A stretch of 64,000 bases of DNA from Streptomyces sp. NBC_01231 (GCA_035999765.1 CP108521.1:186001-250000), one strand, 5' to 3'. Counted from the first letter of the stretch, positions 53,383 through 61,962 are shown. Translations and numbers: made by a program. The notes: generated by a model from the letters alone, not told the origin.

Positions 53383-53988
53383 TCAGCTGCGGGGGACGCG
53401 GTGGGCCATGGAGACCTGGATGCGCCCGGCGAGGTGGTGCGGGTCGGCCAGGGTGCGGGCCTGGGCAAGGGCGGCCTGTACGTCTGTGGCGAACCGGAAC
53501 CCGAAAAGCTCTGCTTCGAGTTCCTCGTCAACGTGGTGGGCGTCGGCGCGGGCAGCGAAGTGCAATCCGACGTCCGTGCGGGTGGCTGGAGGAAGTTCGG
53601 TGTCGTCGGCCTCGGAGAGGACGGCCGCCAGCTTCAACAGCGCGCCTGCCGTCTGGGGCTCTTGGGCGCGGGATGCGGTGGGACCGTGGGCGGTGGTGCT
53701 GCTGCAGTGGCCCTGGAACATGTGCCACGCCTCATGCCCGATGATCACGAACTGGTGCTCGGGGTCGGTGTTCTCCTCATAGGCGATCAGGTCGTGGCTG
53801 GTGCGGTCGATCCATAGGCCGCTGGCGATCCCGGGCGGAAACGCTGCCGTGCGCAGCCGGACCGGCCGCCCACGTCCCTGGGTGAGGGCCTGGCCTATCG
53901 CGGGGATGATCTCTTGCTCACTGGCGGGCTGGAGGTTGCGGACGAGTTGCGCGCTGAGCTGTCGCATCGCCCGTAATCGCGTGCTCAC
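53383..53988 (-). CDS. ImmA/IrrE-like metallopeptidase-type protein (TA 'toxin' component)
   Basis: A 201-aa protein with a zinc-protease HExxH motif: IIGHEAWHMFQGH (H85, E86, H89), in the helix pattern of ImmA/IrrE proteases. Actinobacterial members are often labelled toxin components because they sit beside an XRE regulator. The known role of ImmA-type proteins is to cleave the paired XRE repressor. GTG 53988 overlaps the stop of the XRE gene (GTGA at 53985-53988). The third zinc ligand is uncertain; EELEAELFGFRFA downstream supplies Glu residues. Confidence 0.8.
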   Translation of the reverse strand: MSTRLRAMRQLSAQLVRNLQPASEQEIIPAIGQALTQGRGRPVRLRTAAFPPGIASGLWIDRTSHDLIAYEENTDPEHQFVIIGHEAWHMFQGHCSSTTAHGPTASRAQEPQTAGALLKLAAVLSEADDTELPPATRTDVGLHFAARADAHHVDEELEAELFGFRFATDVQAALAQARTLADPHHLAGRIQVSMAHRVPRS

Positions 53989-54662
53989 TGGTCACCTTCG
54001 TTCTCATCGAGCTCGAGCAGGGCTTTGAGGGTCGCGTGGAGAACGTTCCACCGTTCTTCTGGCAGGTTCTGCGCCTGGCGCAGGGCGATACCTCGGACGT
54101 CGTCGAACTGCTCCGATACTGCGGTCAGTGGGTCAACTGTGGCGTGCGGCCTGCCTCCTACCTCCTGTTGCTGCGCGGCGAGGACGGGCTGCAGCACGCG
54201 GCTGAGGGACTCGGGTGCTGGGGCGGTGAAGAACGCCTCCCCGCCTTCGACCTGGAAGAAGTCCACGAGGCCGTGCAGGAGTTCGACGCTGGGCATCTTG
54301 TCGCCGGAGCAGACCTGGCGCGCCCAGACGCCGGAGACTCCCAGCTTTCGGGAGATGCTGCCGGCGAGATCGGACATGCGCTGGCCGTGGCGTGCCAGGT
54401 GGGCTTCTGAGAGAGCCTTGAGGCGCGCCCGGACCCGCTCGTTGACGGTGTCGGCGGGGAGGGTGCTGCCGCGGAGCAGGGCACGCACGGTGTGCTCGGG
54501 CAGAGCCGTCTTGGCGGCAAGTTCCCTGGGGTTGAGCAGGTGCGACTGCTCCAGGTCCCGCTCTTGCATGAGCGCCTCGAGGCGCTCGAGTGTCTCTGGC
54601 AGTGACGGGGCAGAGTCCACCGGCGTACTCCCAGGCCCTCCGAGTCGGATACTGGCGTGCAT
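53985..54662 (-). CDS. XRE-type helix-turn-helix regulator paired with ImmA-like protein
   Basis: A 225-aa regulator. Helix-turn-helix-like segments are PRELAAKTALPEHTVRALLR and DLAGSISRKLGVSGVWARQV, CSGDKMPSVELLHGLVDFF. The C-terminal half is helical. It heads a minus-strand operon (XRE, ImmA-like, membrane protein, FAD monooxygenase, oxidase) by overlapping start/stop codons. ATG 54662 is preferred; GTG 54668 is possible. Two identical AACGATCGTT palindromes lie 32-62 bp upstream and are the likely operator, so it probably represses its own operon. Confidence 0.78.
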   Translation of the reverse strand: MHASIRLGGPGSTPVDSAPSLPETLERLEALMQERDLEQSHLLNPRELAAKTALPEHTVRALLRGSTLPADTVNERVRARLKALSEAHLARHGQRMSDLAGSISRKLGVSGVWARQVCSGDKMPSVELLHGLVDFFQVEGGEAFFTAPAPESLSRVLQPVLAAQQQEVGGRPHATVDPLTAVSEQFDDVRGIALRQAQNLPEERWNVLHATLKALLELDENEGDQ

Positions 54663-54693
54663 CGGCACAGTACGCGCCCTGATCCCCGATTTA

Positions 54694-54724
54694 AACGATC
54701 GTTAACTGACTCAAAACGATCGTT
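54694..54724. promoter_or_regulatory. Two AACGATCGTT palindromes 21 bp apart upstream of XRE gene
   Basis: Perfect palindromes at 54694-54703 and 54715-54724, each extended by A/T on both sides. The centre-to-centre distance is 21 bp, two helical turns, so two dimers could bind the same face. They lie just upstream of the XRE-ImmA operon and are absent from other promoters read here. Confidence 0.7.
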
Positions 54725-54771
54725 AGACGCGGCATGGGGTCCATGCGGGAGCCCGGGATCTGACTCCGCGC

Positions 54772-55271
54772 ATGAGCGAGGCGACCGTGGCTGAGCGGAT
54801 GACCATGTACCCGGAGGGTCCGGACGGGCCGGAGCCGTTGTGGCTGTGGCTGTGGCTGTGGCTGAACGAGCAGGGGCTGCCCTGCGACCGGCCTCATGGG
54901 AGAACGTCTTCCGCGCGGCCGACGACCGGTGTCGTCAGTAGCTGGGTGCGTTGATGGCGGAGCCACCGTTTTGGTCACCGCACATGTGTCGGCACAGCTT
55001 CGCCCTGTTCATGCTCGTGGTCCTCAACCACGTAATGGATGCGCGTATGGGCCTGACCACCGGGGAGCGAAGGGACTTCCGCCTGCTCTACGGCGATCCG
55101 TGGCAGATGGTCCAGGACCTGCTCGGACACGCACAGCAGCTGCGCTCCCTACTGGAGGATGTGCCGGAGCTGAACACGGGCCGACGCCAGAGGGACGAGA
55201 CGTTCGCGCGATTGGCGCGGGAGGCCGAAGGCATCCAGGACGTCGATGACCGTCTTGAGGGAGTGGCATGA
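54772..55271 (+). pseudogene. Tyrosine recombinase (integrase) remnant lacking the catalytic Tyr
   Basis: Pieces are in more than one frame: SEATVAERMTMYPEGPDGPE with an expanded WLWLWLWL, then SWENVFRAADDRCRQ, then SPHMCRHSFALFMLVVLNHV and LLYGDPWQMVQDLLGHAQ. The last carries the HxxR box and LLGH box of tyrosine recombinases. After LLGHAQ the sequence goes straight to QLRSLLEDVPELNTG, so the segment that should contain the nucleophilic Tyr is deleted. The N-terminal part is also missing. ATG of the next gene overlaps its stop. Confidence 0.7.
54841..54864. repeat. (TGGCTG)4 hexanucleotide repeat in integrase remnant
   Basis: Four exact tandem copies of TGGCTG, encoding Trp-Leu repeats where homologous integrases have a single WLWL. 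Like the (GTTCTT)5 repeat at 24873, it is a 6-bp unit expansion inside a decaying gene. Confidence 0.85.
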
Positions 55272-55450
55272 GCCGGCGAGGTCGGGCAGCTGTCCACCCG
55301 CACCACCGGCCCGAGGTCCTTCTCCAAGGCGGCCTGGTGGAGCATCACAGCGCCCGCGGCACGGTCCGCCGGTTCGACTTCGCGTCTTTGCCCGTCGAAG
55401 TGGGCCCGCAGCGATCGCTGGCGGCCGCCTTCGCAAAGCGGTGCCAACCT
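55268..55450 (+). pseudogene. Fragment of a gene co-transcribed with the integrase
   Basis: From ATG 55268 (overlapping the integrase stop, ATGA) the frame reads RPEVLLQGGLVEHHSARGTV, RRFDFASLPVEVGPQRSLAA, AFAKRCQP. I recall such a start in a partner protein of actinobacterial integrase operons. Similarity ends near 55445 and the rest is chimeric. Confidence 0.4.
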
Positions 55451-55489
55451 GGGCCAGGGGTGGGACTCTCATGCCGTTGCCGCCACCAA

Positions 55490-55735
55490 CTTCCTCGCCA
55501 TTCGGGCTGAGAACCGGCGCCCCGGCCGGGTACTCGGCCGGCCTCTCGATGAAGAAGCTGGGCGGCCGTGAGGTGTGGGGCAAGACGGGCGGCCGCTGGG
55601 GCTGCAACACGGCATGCCTCCACTCGCGACGGCTCGCGCATCCTGGTCCACAGCGTCAACTCCACGGACGCCCAGGGCCAGGAGAGGAACGAGGTGGCGC
55701 GGAACATCATGGTGGCGGCCTACGGCAACCCCTGA
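55490..55735 (+). pseudogene. C-terminal remnant of a beta-lactamase-family serine hydrolase
   Basis: Two frames give the end of a class C-type serine hydrolase or D-Ala-D-Ala carboxypeptidase: GYSAGLSMKKLGGREVWGKT, GGRWGCNTA in one, then TRDGSRILVHSVNSTDAQGQ, ERNEVARNIMVAAYGNP in another, with a natural stop. The KTGG-like box (GKTGG) near the C-terminus is present. All of the catalytic Ser domain is missing. Confidence 0.6.
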
Positions 55736-55813
55736 GCGCTCGGGCGGGCAGCCCCGGAGCGCTCGGGCGGGCAGCCCCGGAGCGCTCGGGCGGGCAGCCC
55801 CGGAGCGCTCGGG
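55734..55813. repeat. 23-bp tandem repeat, about 3.5 copies
   Basis: Three exact copies (55734-55756, 55757-55779, 55780-55802) and a partial fourth. Each unit begins GAGCGCTCGGGC and contains the palindrome GAGCGCTC. It starts at the last base of the beta-lactamase-remnant codon region and lies in the gap between two converging transcription units. It could act as a terminator array. Confidence 0.85.
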
Positions 55814-55892
55814 GAATGCGCCGGGTGGCACGCGTGGCGGCGGTGGAACCAGTCCGACCGCCGCCCGGGCACCAAGCCGTCCCGCGCGCGCC

Positions 55893-58424
55893 TCAGTCCG
55901 CCTTGAGGGCGGTGAGGACGTTCAGCCGGGCCGCCCGGCGGGCGGGCCAGAGTCCCGCCACCACGCCGACGAGTGCGGCGCCCGCGAGGGCCACGGCGAT
56001 GCGGCCCCAGGGGACGACCATCTCGTACCCCTGGATGCTGTCGGAGGCGATCCTGCCCGCGGCCCAGCCGAGGAAGATGCCCGCGCCGATGCCCAGAAGG
56101 GCCCCGAACAGTGAGATGAGGACGGACTCCAGGTGGATCATCCGCTTGGTCTGCTCGGGCTGGAGCCCCACCGCGCGCAGCATCCCGATCTCACGGGTGC
56201 GCTCGAACACGGACATCGCGAGGGTGTTGACGACTCCCAGCACAGCGATCACCACGGCCATGGCCAGCAGCCCGTACAGGATGTTGAGGAGCAGGGTGAT
56301 GGCCTCGCCACCGGCGGACTCGGCCAGGTCGTCGGTGTTCCGCAGCCGGATGAGGGGGTTCTGGTCGAGGGTGCGCTGCAGGGACCGCCGTACCGTCTCG
56401 CCGTCGCCGTCCTTGGTGTGCACCAGGACCGAGGTGTCCTCGCTCTTCTTCAGATGGGGCTGGAGAGTGGCGAGCGGCATCATGGTGGCCGGGAGGAATT
56501 CGTCGTCGCGGTAGATGCCGCCGATGCGCAGGGTGCCCCGGCTGCCGTCGCCGTAGACCACCGGAACCCGCTGGCCCATGGTCCATCCGTAGACGTCGGC
56601 CGTGGAGGTGTCGATCAGCAGGTTCTTGCCGCCGCCCGCGCCCAGTGCCGCGAGCGACCCCGTTGCGAAGCTCGGGTCGAGGAGGTCGCCGATGCTCCGG
56701 GCGTCCACACCGGTCAGGTTCACCTCGTCGCCGCCGATCCGGACGGCGCTCTGGCGCTGCGGGCTCGATGAGGTCACGGCCGTGGACTTCGCCACGGTGT
56801 CATGGACCGACGCGGGTAGGTAGCCGCCTCTCCTTGACGAGATCTCGAAGTCGGCCGTGACGGTGTTCTCGGCCCGCTGGTGCAGCGATGTCGTGGCGGA
56901 CACCGCGACCACCGTGAGCCCGGTGACCATGGACAGCCCGATCATCAGGGCCGAGGCCGTGGAGGCGGTGCGCCGGGGATTGCGCCGGGCGTTGCGCGGG
57001 GCCAGCGTGCCCGGGACACCGAGGCGGCGCAGGAGGGGCCCGGCCAGGGCGATGGCCGGGACGGAGAGGGCCGGGGTCACCACTATGATGCCGATGAGCA
57101 GCAGGGCGGACGGGAAGAGGACGGTGGTGCGGCCCTGTTCGCCGCTGGACGCCGTGAGCACCACGCCGAGCACACCGATCACGATCAGGGCGACACCGAT
57201 GGCGTTGCGCCTGCGCAGGCTGCGGACCGGCGGGGGTGTGTGGAGCGCGGACATGGCGGCCACGGGAGGCACGGCGGCGGCGCGGCGGGCCGGCAGGTAG
57301 GCGGCGAGCATGGTGACGACGACGCCCACCAGGAACGAGACCAGCACGGTGCCCGGAGCGACGACCAACGGCCCGTCGGGGAAGCCGGATCCGGTGGACG
57401 CGAACAGCTGCCGCATGACCATGGCCACGCCGATACCGAGGAGGAACCCCGCGGCCCCTGCGCACAGCCCCAGCAGGGCGGCCTCGATGAGGACGGAACG
57501 GGTCACCTGGCGGCGTTCGGCGCCGACGGCCCGCATCAGGGCCATCTCCTGCGAACGCTGGGTGACCAGCATGGTGAAGGTGTTGCCGATGACGAAGATG
57601 CCGACGAACAGGGCGATGGCCGCGAAGACGAGCAGCACCTGGCTGAGCCCGTCCGCCCCCTCGGCGGCCTCGGCCTGCTGCTGCTCGCGCAACTGCGCCC
57701 CCGTGCTGATCTCGGAGTCCTTGGGCAGCAGGTCGCGCGCCTCGGCCGAGAGCCGCTGCTCGGAGGCGCCGCGCTCGGCCTCGAGGGAGACACCGTCGTA
57801 CTGACCCGGCTTCAGCAACAGTTTCTGCGCGGTGGCGTCGTCGAAGAACACCGAGGTGCCGCCGGAGCCGGAGGCGTCGTCGGTGTGGACGATGCCGACG
57901 AGTTTCTTGTGCAGCACCGGTCCGTCGATGGCGAGCCGGACGGTGTCGCCCACCTTGTAGCCGCCTTGGTCGGCGGTGCTGGTGTCCACCAGCACCTCGT
58001 CGGGCCCGGTGGGGGCGCGTCCGGTGGTCAGCGGGTGGCGGTTGTCCTTGCCGTCGGCCTGGGGGAAGTAGTTTCCCGCCATGGCCACGTTGCCCTCGCC
58101 GAGGGGGTGGCCGTCCTTCGCGGCCACGGCGGCGAACCCTTCGACGGAGCCGATCGCGGACGCCACGCCGGGCAGCCGTTGCAGGCGCCGTAGCGTGTCC
58201 TCCCCCACGGTGCCGGGCTCGCCGGATTTCTCGTCGAACGGCGGTGTGGCTTGTACCGAGACATTGCGCAGGGTGGTGAGGTAGCGCTCCTTGTAGGCGT
58301 TGGCGACGGTGTCGGTGAAGACGAGGGTGCCCACGACGAAGGCGACGCCGAGCAGAACGGCGAGCATGGTCATCAGCAGGCGGGCTTTGTGCGCGAGGAC
58401 GTTGCGCAAGGCGGTGCGGAACAC
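55893..58424 (-). CDS. FtsX/MacB-type ABC transporter permease
   Basis: An 843-aa permease with two FtsX domains. Helix 1 is ALRNVLAHKARLLMTMLAVLL, then a large extracytoplasmic MacB-PCD-like domain. Three helices follow near residues 260-400 (VLLVFAAIALFVGIFVIGNT, LVTQRSQEMALMRAVGAERR). A second half repeats the layout and ends FGALLGIGAGIFLGWAAGRI. Such proteins export peptides or lipoproteins, or act in bacteriocin/antibiotic resistance, with an MacB-type ATPase. The ATPase gene lies 113 bp upstream, so they form one transporter. Start at ATG 58424. Confidence 0.92.
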   Translation of the reverse strand: MFRTALRNVLAHKARLLMTMLAVLLGVAFVVGTLVFTDTVANAYKERYLTTLRNVSVQATPPFDEKSGEPGTVGEDTLRRLQRLPGVASAIGSVEGFAAVAAKDGHPLGEGNVAMAGNYFPQADGKDNRHPLTTGRAPTGPDEVLVDTSTADQGGYKVGDTVRLAIDGPVLHKKLVGIVHTDDASGSGGTSVFFDDATAQKLLLKPGQYDGVSLEAERGASEQRLSAEARDLLPKDSEISTGAQLREQQQAEAAEGADGLSQVLLVFAAIALFVGIFVIGNTFTMLVTQRSQEMALMRAVGAERRQVTRSVLIEAALLGLCAGAAGFLLGIGVAMVMRQLFASTGSGFPDGPLVVAPGTVLVSFLVGVVVTMLAAYLPARRAAAVPPVAAMSALHTPPPVRSLRRRNAIGVALIVIGVLGVVLTASSGEQGRTTVLFPSALLLIGIIVVTPALSVPAIALAGPLLRRLGVPGTLAPRNARRNPRRTASTASALMIGLSMVTGLTVVAVSATTSLHQRAENTVTADFEISSRRGGYLPASVHDTVAKSTAVTSSSPQRQSAVRIGGDEVNLTGVDARSIGDLLDPSFATGSLAALGAGGGKNLLIDTSTADVYGWTMGQRVPVVYGDGSRGTLRIGGIYRDDEFLPATMMPLATLQPHLKKSEDTSVLVHTKDGDGETVRRSLQRTLDQNPLIRLRNTDDLAESAGGEAITLLLNILYGLLAMAVVIAVLGVVNTLAMSVFERTREIGMLRAVGLQPEQTKRMIHLESVLISLFGALLGIGAGIFLGWAAGRIASDSIQGYEMVVPWGRIAVALAGAALVGVVAGLWPARRAARLNVLTALKAD

Positions 58425-58536
58425 GGGCGGCCTTCCGGGGGTGCCGGGTGAGGGGGCTCGGGGAGCGGGACGCGCGTCGGGCGCGGGGCGTACGCGCGTC
58501 AGGCGCGGTGAGCGGACGTCAGGCGTGGCGTGGGCG

Positions 58537-59304
58537 TCATACCTGGTGCGCGGGTGTCAGGCGTCCCATGCGTTCCAGGACGGCCTCGGCGGTGGGCGCG
58601 TGGAGTTCATCGACGATGCGCCCGTCGGCGAGGAAGACAACGCGGTCCGCGTAGGAGGCGGCGACCGGGTCGTGGGTGACCATGACGACGGTCTGGCCCA
58701 GCGTGCTCGTGGAGCCGCGCAGGAACTCGAGGATCTCGGCCCCGCTGCGGGAGTCCAGGTTGCCGGTGGGCTCGTCGGCGAAGACGATGTCGGGCCGCCC
58801 GGCCAGCGCGCGGGCGACGGCGACGCGCTGCTGCTGGCCGCCGGAGAGCTGGCCGGGCCGGTGGTCGAGCCGGTCGGCCAGGCCCACGGTCTGGATGATG
58901 CTCTCCAGCCAGGCCCGTTCCGGCTTGCGGCCCGCGATGTCCATGGGGAGGGTGATGTTCTCCACGGCGCTCAGGGTGGGCAGCAGGTTGAACGCCTGGA
59001 AGACGAAGCCGATGCGGTCGCGGCGCAGCCGGGTGAGCTGACGGTCGTTCAGGGAGCCGATCTCCGTGTCGCCGAGGCGGACCGACCCGAAGGACAGCGA
59101 GTCGAGACCGGCCATGCAGTGCATCAGGGTGGACTTCCCCGATCCGGAGGGACCCATGATCGCGGTGAACTGGCCCCGGACGAAGCCGACCGTGACCGCG
59201 TCGAGGGCCACCACACGGGTGTCCCCCGTGCCGTACACCTTCGTCAGGTCGGTGGCGTGGGCCGCGTAGCTCTCCGGGGCGGAAGGGGGCGGGATTGCGT
59301 GCAT
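58537..59304 (-). CDS. MacB/LolD-type ABC transporter ATP-binding protein
   Basis: A 255-aa ATPase. Walker A GPSGSGKS (residues 51-58), Q-loop FVFQAFNLLPTLSAVENITL, signature LSGGQQQRVAVARALAGRP, Walker B IVFADEPTGNLDSRSG, typical of MacB/LolD ATPases that partner FtsX permeases. ATG 59304 begins with a short leader (MHAIPPPSAPESYAAHATDL). A two-component system lies 225 bp upstream on the same strand, suggesting that it controls the transporter. Confidence 0.93.
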   Translation of the reverse strand: MHAIPPPSAPESYAAHATDLTKVYGTGDTRVVALDAVTVGFVRGQFTAIMGPSGSGKSTLMHCMAGLDSLSFGSVRLGDTEIGSLNDRQLTRLRRDRIGFVFQAFNLLPTLSAVENITLPMDIAGRKPERAWLESIIQTVGLADRLDHRPGQLSGGQQQRVAVARALAGRPDIVFADEPTGNLDSRSGAEILEFLRGSTSTLGQTVVMVTHDPVAASYADRVVFLADGRIVDELHAPTAEAVLERMGRLTPAHQV

Positions 59305-59529
59305 GCCGATCCTCGGTGGACGCTCGATGGATTGCCCCTCGTGGCAGAGGGTGTCGCCGCTGAAGGCGACCTCCATGAGCCTCCCGCTCGGCCACCCGCC
59401 GGCGGATCCCCCGAACATCCGGCACCGCATCCCCCGATCGGGGGAGATCGCTGCGGGACCGCCATCCTGGACCTACCGCGATGACCGCCAAACCGCTGTT
59501 CCGGCCGGACCGCTCTTACGGAGCGATCG

Positions 59530-60180
59530 CTATTCGGCACGCCCCGAGCGGAAGGCCCAGGCCGCGACCTCGACCCTGTTGCGCAGGCCCAACTTCGCCT
59601 GGACCGACCCCAGATGCGTCTTGACGGTGCTGGGCGCGATGTACAGCTCGGCGGCGATCTCCGGGTTGGTCAGTCCGCGGGCTACGCCCTGGATGACCTC
59701 CTCCTCGCGGTCGGTCAGCGGTTCGGCCGGCTCGGACGCACCGCGTCGCCGCGCCTTGGTGAAGTGCTGCAGCAGACGGAGAGTGATCTGCGGGGCGACC
59801 ATGGCGTCCCCGCGGACGGCCGCCCGGACGGCCTCGGTCAGCAGCGCCGGACCGGCGTCCTTGAGGAGGAAGCCCGACGCTCCGTTCGACAGCGCCGTAT
59901 ACACATACTCGTCGAGGTCGAAGGTGGTGACCACGACCACCTTCGGCGCTCCGGGGTGACCGCCGCCGGCCAGTAGGCGGGTGACCTCCAGACCGTCGGG
60001 CGGGGGCATCCGGATGTCCACGAGGCACACGTCCGGCCTCCTCTCGCGGGCCAGCGACAGGGCCGAGGCCCCGTCGGCGGCCTCGGCCACCACCTCCATG
60101 TCGGACTCGGCCGACAGCACCATGCGGAACCCGGCCCGCACCAGATACTGATCGTCCGCGACCAGGATGCGTATGGTCAT
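59530..60180 (-). CDS. NarL/LuxR-type response regulator
   Basis: A 216-aa regulator. Receiver residues: Asp pair in VADDQ (9-10), phosphoacceptor Asp55 in VCLVDIRMPPPDG, Lys in LLKDAG near 105. The C-terminal LuxR HTH is LTDREEEVIQGVARGLTNPE, IAAELYIAPSTVKTHLGSV. ATG 60180 overlaps the stop of the histidine kinase (ATGA). It probably activates the downstream ABC exporter genes. Confidence 0.94.
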   Translation of the reverse strand: MTIRILVADDQYLVRAGFRMVLSAESDMEVVAEAADGASALSLARERRPDVCLVDIRMPPPDGLEVTRLLAGGGHPGAPKVVVVTTFDLDEYVYTALSNGASGFLLKDAGPALLTEAVRAAVRGDAMVAPQITLRLLQHFTKARRRGASEPAEPLTDREEEVIQGVARGLTNPEIAAELYIAPSTVKTHLGSVQAKLGLRNRVEVAAWAFRSGRAE

Positions 60181-61490
60181 GCCGTCCTGCCCTCCCGCAG
60201 CCGCGACCCGGATCGTACGGCGTGGCGCCCGCGTGCACGGGCGTTCCGTGAAGCGTCGTCGGGGTGCAGCGGTACGGAGGCGTGGACACGCCACCCGCCT
60301 TCGGGTCGGTGCCCCGCCTCGAAGGCGCCGCCGAGCAGCTCGATCCGCTCCCGCATGCCCATGATGCCGAAGCCGCCGCCGAGCCGCCCGAGGGTGCCGC
60401 GGTGTCCGGACGGAGAGCCCTGTCCGTCGTCCTCGACGACCAGTTCGGCGTGGCGTGCCGCGACCCGGGCGGACACGTCCACCGACCGCGCTCCGCGCGC
60501 ATGGCGCTGGGCGTTGGTCAGGGCTTCCTGCAGGACGCGGCTCAGCCCGCCGGTGACCTCCGCTGGGACATCCTCCGGCAGCTCGTGTCCGAGGTCCAGC
60601 CGGATCGGCAGTCCCGTCGCCCGTGCCTCGTCCACGATGCGGGTCAGCACCTCGCCGAGGTTCTCCTGATGCCGCGGGGTCTCGTCACCGCGCATCGAAC
60701 CGACCAGACGCCGCATCGACGTCAGCGCCTCGCCACCCGCGTGCTCGACGGCCTCGAGCATCTCGTTCAGCATCCGCGGGTCGGGGGTGCCCCGGCCGGT
60801 GACATGGCGCACGGCCTGCAGCTGCACCACGATCGCGGTCACCTGATGGGCCACGGTGTCGTGCAGGTCGCGGGCGAGCGCGAGCCGTTCCTCCTGCCGG
60901 ACCAGTTGTCCGGTGCGTTCCTGTTGGACGTCGTAGAGGCGCAGCACCAGGCCGCAGACGAAAGCCAGGGCCAGTTCCAGCACGGTGCTGTCGGAGAAGT
61001 CGCCGGGATCCGAGTCCCGCAGCACCGGGACGGAGAACACGCTGATGCCCAAGGCCGCCACGACCACCGGGGCCCACCGGGGCGTGCAGCGGCGCACCGC
61101 CACGGCGAGGAGGACCAGCAGGCCTATGAGTTCGCTGCCGCTGCTCTCGCTGGTCACCATGTTCACCGGCAGCAGGTGGTAGGCCACCGTGGCCACGAAG
61201 GAGCCGGCGCAGGCCACCAGCGCGGCTCGCGGGACCCATCGGGGATCGCGCACCGCGGCCAGCACGGCCATCGCCCCTGCCAGGGCTCCGGAGCAGACCG
61301 GCACCCAGTCCCCGACGAAGGCCGCCCTGTCGAAGGCCGGGTCGAAGACGATCCGTCCCCGCACGTCCTCATAGACGGAGAAGAGGAACAACAGTGCCAG
61401 CGCCGAGATCAGGATCCGCCCCGGCCAACTTCGGTAACCGGCACGCCGGCCGGAGGACACAGCTATTCGCACCTGCGCCACCCTACGCAC
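60177..61490 (-). CDS. NarL-type sensor histidine kinase
   Basis: A 437-aa membrane kinase. The N-terminal sensor has about five helices with little extracellular sequence (ILISALALLFLFSVYEDV, PVCSGALAGAMAVLAAV, ALVACAGSFVATVAYHLLPV, and others), which suggests sensing inside the membrane. The HisKA_3 phosphoacceptor is His210 in LARDLHDTVAHQVTAIVVQL. The ATPase domain has EALTNAQRHA and GGGFGIMGMRER. Start GTG 61490. It forms a four-gene minus-strand set with the response regulator and an FtsX-type ABC transporter, like cell-envelope stress systems. Confidence 0.92.
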   Translation of the reverse strand: MRRVAQVRIAVSSGRRAGYRSWPGRILISALALLFLFSVYEDVRGRIVFDPAFDRAAFVGDWVPVCSGALAGAMAVLAAVRDPRWVPRAALVACAGSFVATVAYHLLPVNMVTSESSGSELIGLLVLLAVAVRRCTPRWAPVVVAALGISVFSVPVLRDSDPGDFSDSTVLELALAFVCGLVLRLYDVQQERTGQLVRQEERLALARDLHDTVAHQVTAIVVQLQAVRHVTGRGTPDPRMLNEMLEAVEHAGGEALTSMRRLVGSMRGDETPRHQENLGEVLTRIVDEARATGLPIRLDLGHELPEDVPAEVTGGLSRVLQEALTNAQRHARGARSVDVSARVAARHAELVVEDDGQGSPSGHRGTLGRLGGGFGIMGMRERIELLGGAFEAGHRPEGGWRVHASVPLHPDDASRNARARGRHAVRSGSRLREGRTA

Positions 61491-61962
61491 CTACGGCGGC
61501 GATTGCCGCCCGCCTCCCGCGCGCGGGTCGGTGGCATGGGCGCGGGCCGGGCGTCGCGCACCCGCTTCGGAGTCCGGTACGAGGGGTCCGGCGGATCCGC
61601 CCGGTGGCTCCGTGGGGTGTCCGGGGCGGGGGGATCGCCGGTGCCCTGACCCCGGGCAATGGCCGGGACCTGGATCTCTTCGGTCTTCCAGCCCACTACC
61701 TTCTTGGCCACCTCCGTACTCCACCGTCGCCGACCGGTGCGCTCGCTCAGCGGCGGGTTCGGGATCAGCTCGAACGGTCCGGCGCGGAGGCCAGGGTCCG
61801 ACGCACCTCGTAGCTCTGCGTACCGCCGCAGCGACTCCTCCACACCCTGGTCACCCTCGTCAGGCGGCAGGTGACCGCCGTGCCCGCGAAGCAGCTCCAG
61901 CTCCAGAGCCGCGTCCCCGGCGCCTCAGCGGCCGGGGCGGGCAGAGCGGCTCCTGCGCGGCC
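61491..61962. other. 470-bp region with an unassigned ORF
   Basis: The minus strand from 61843 reads ELRGASDPGLRAGPFELIPN, PPLSERTGRRRWSTEVAKKV, VGWKTEEIQVPAIARGQG. It looks like the C-terminal part of a real protein but has no recognised family and no clear start. The first 70 bp are the promoter region of the histidine kinase. Confidence 0.4.

Noticed and set aside
55734..55813. The 23-bp repeats as a CRISPR array.
   Set aside because: The units are directly adjacent with no spacers, and there are no cas genes.
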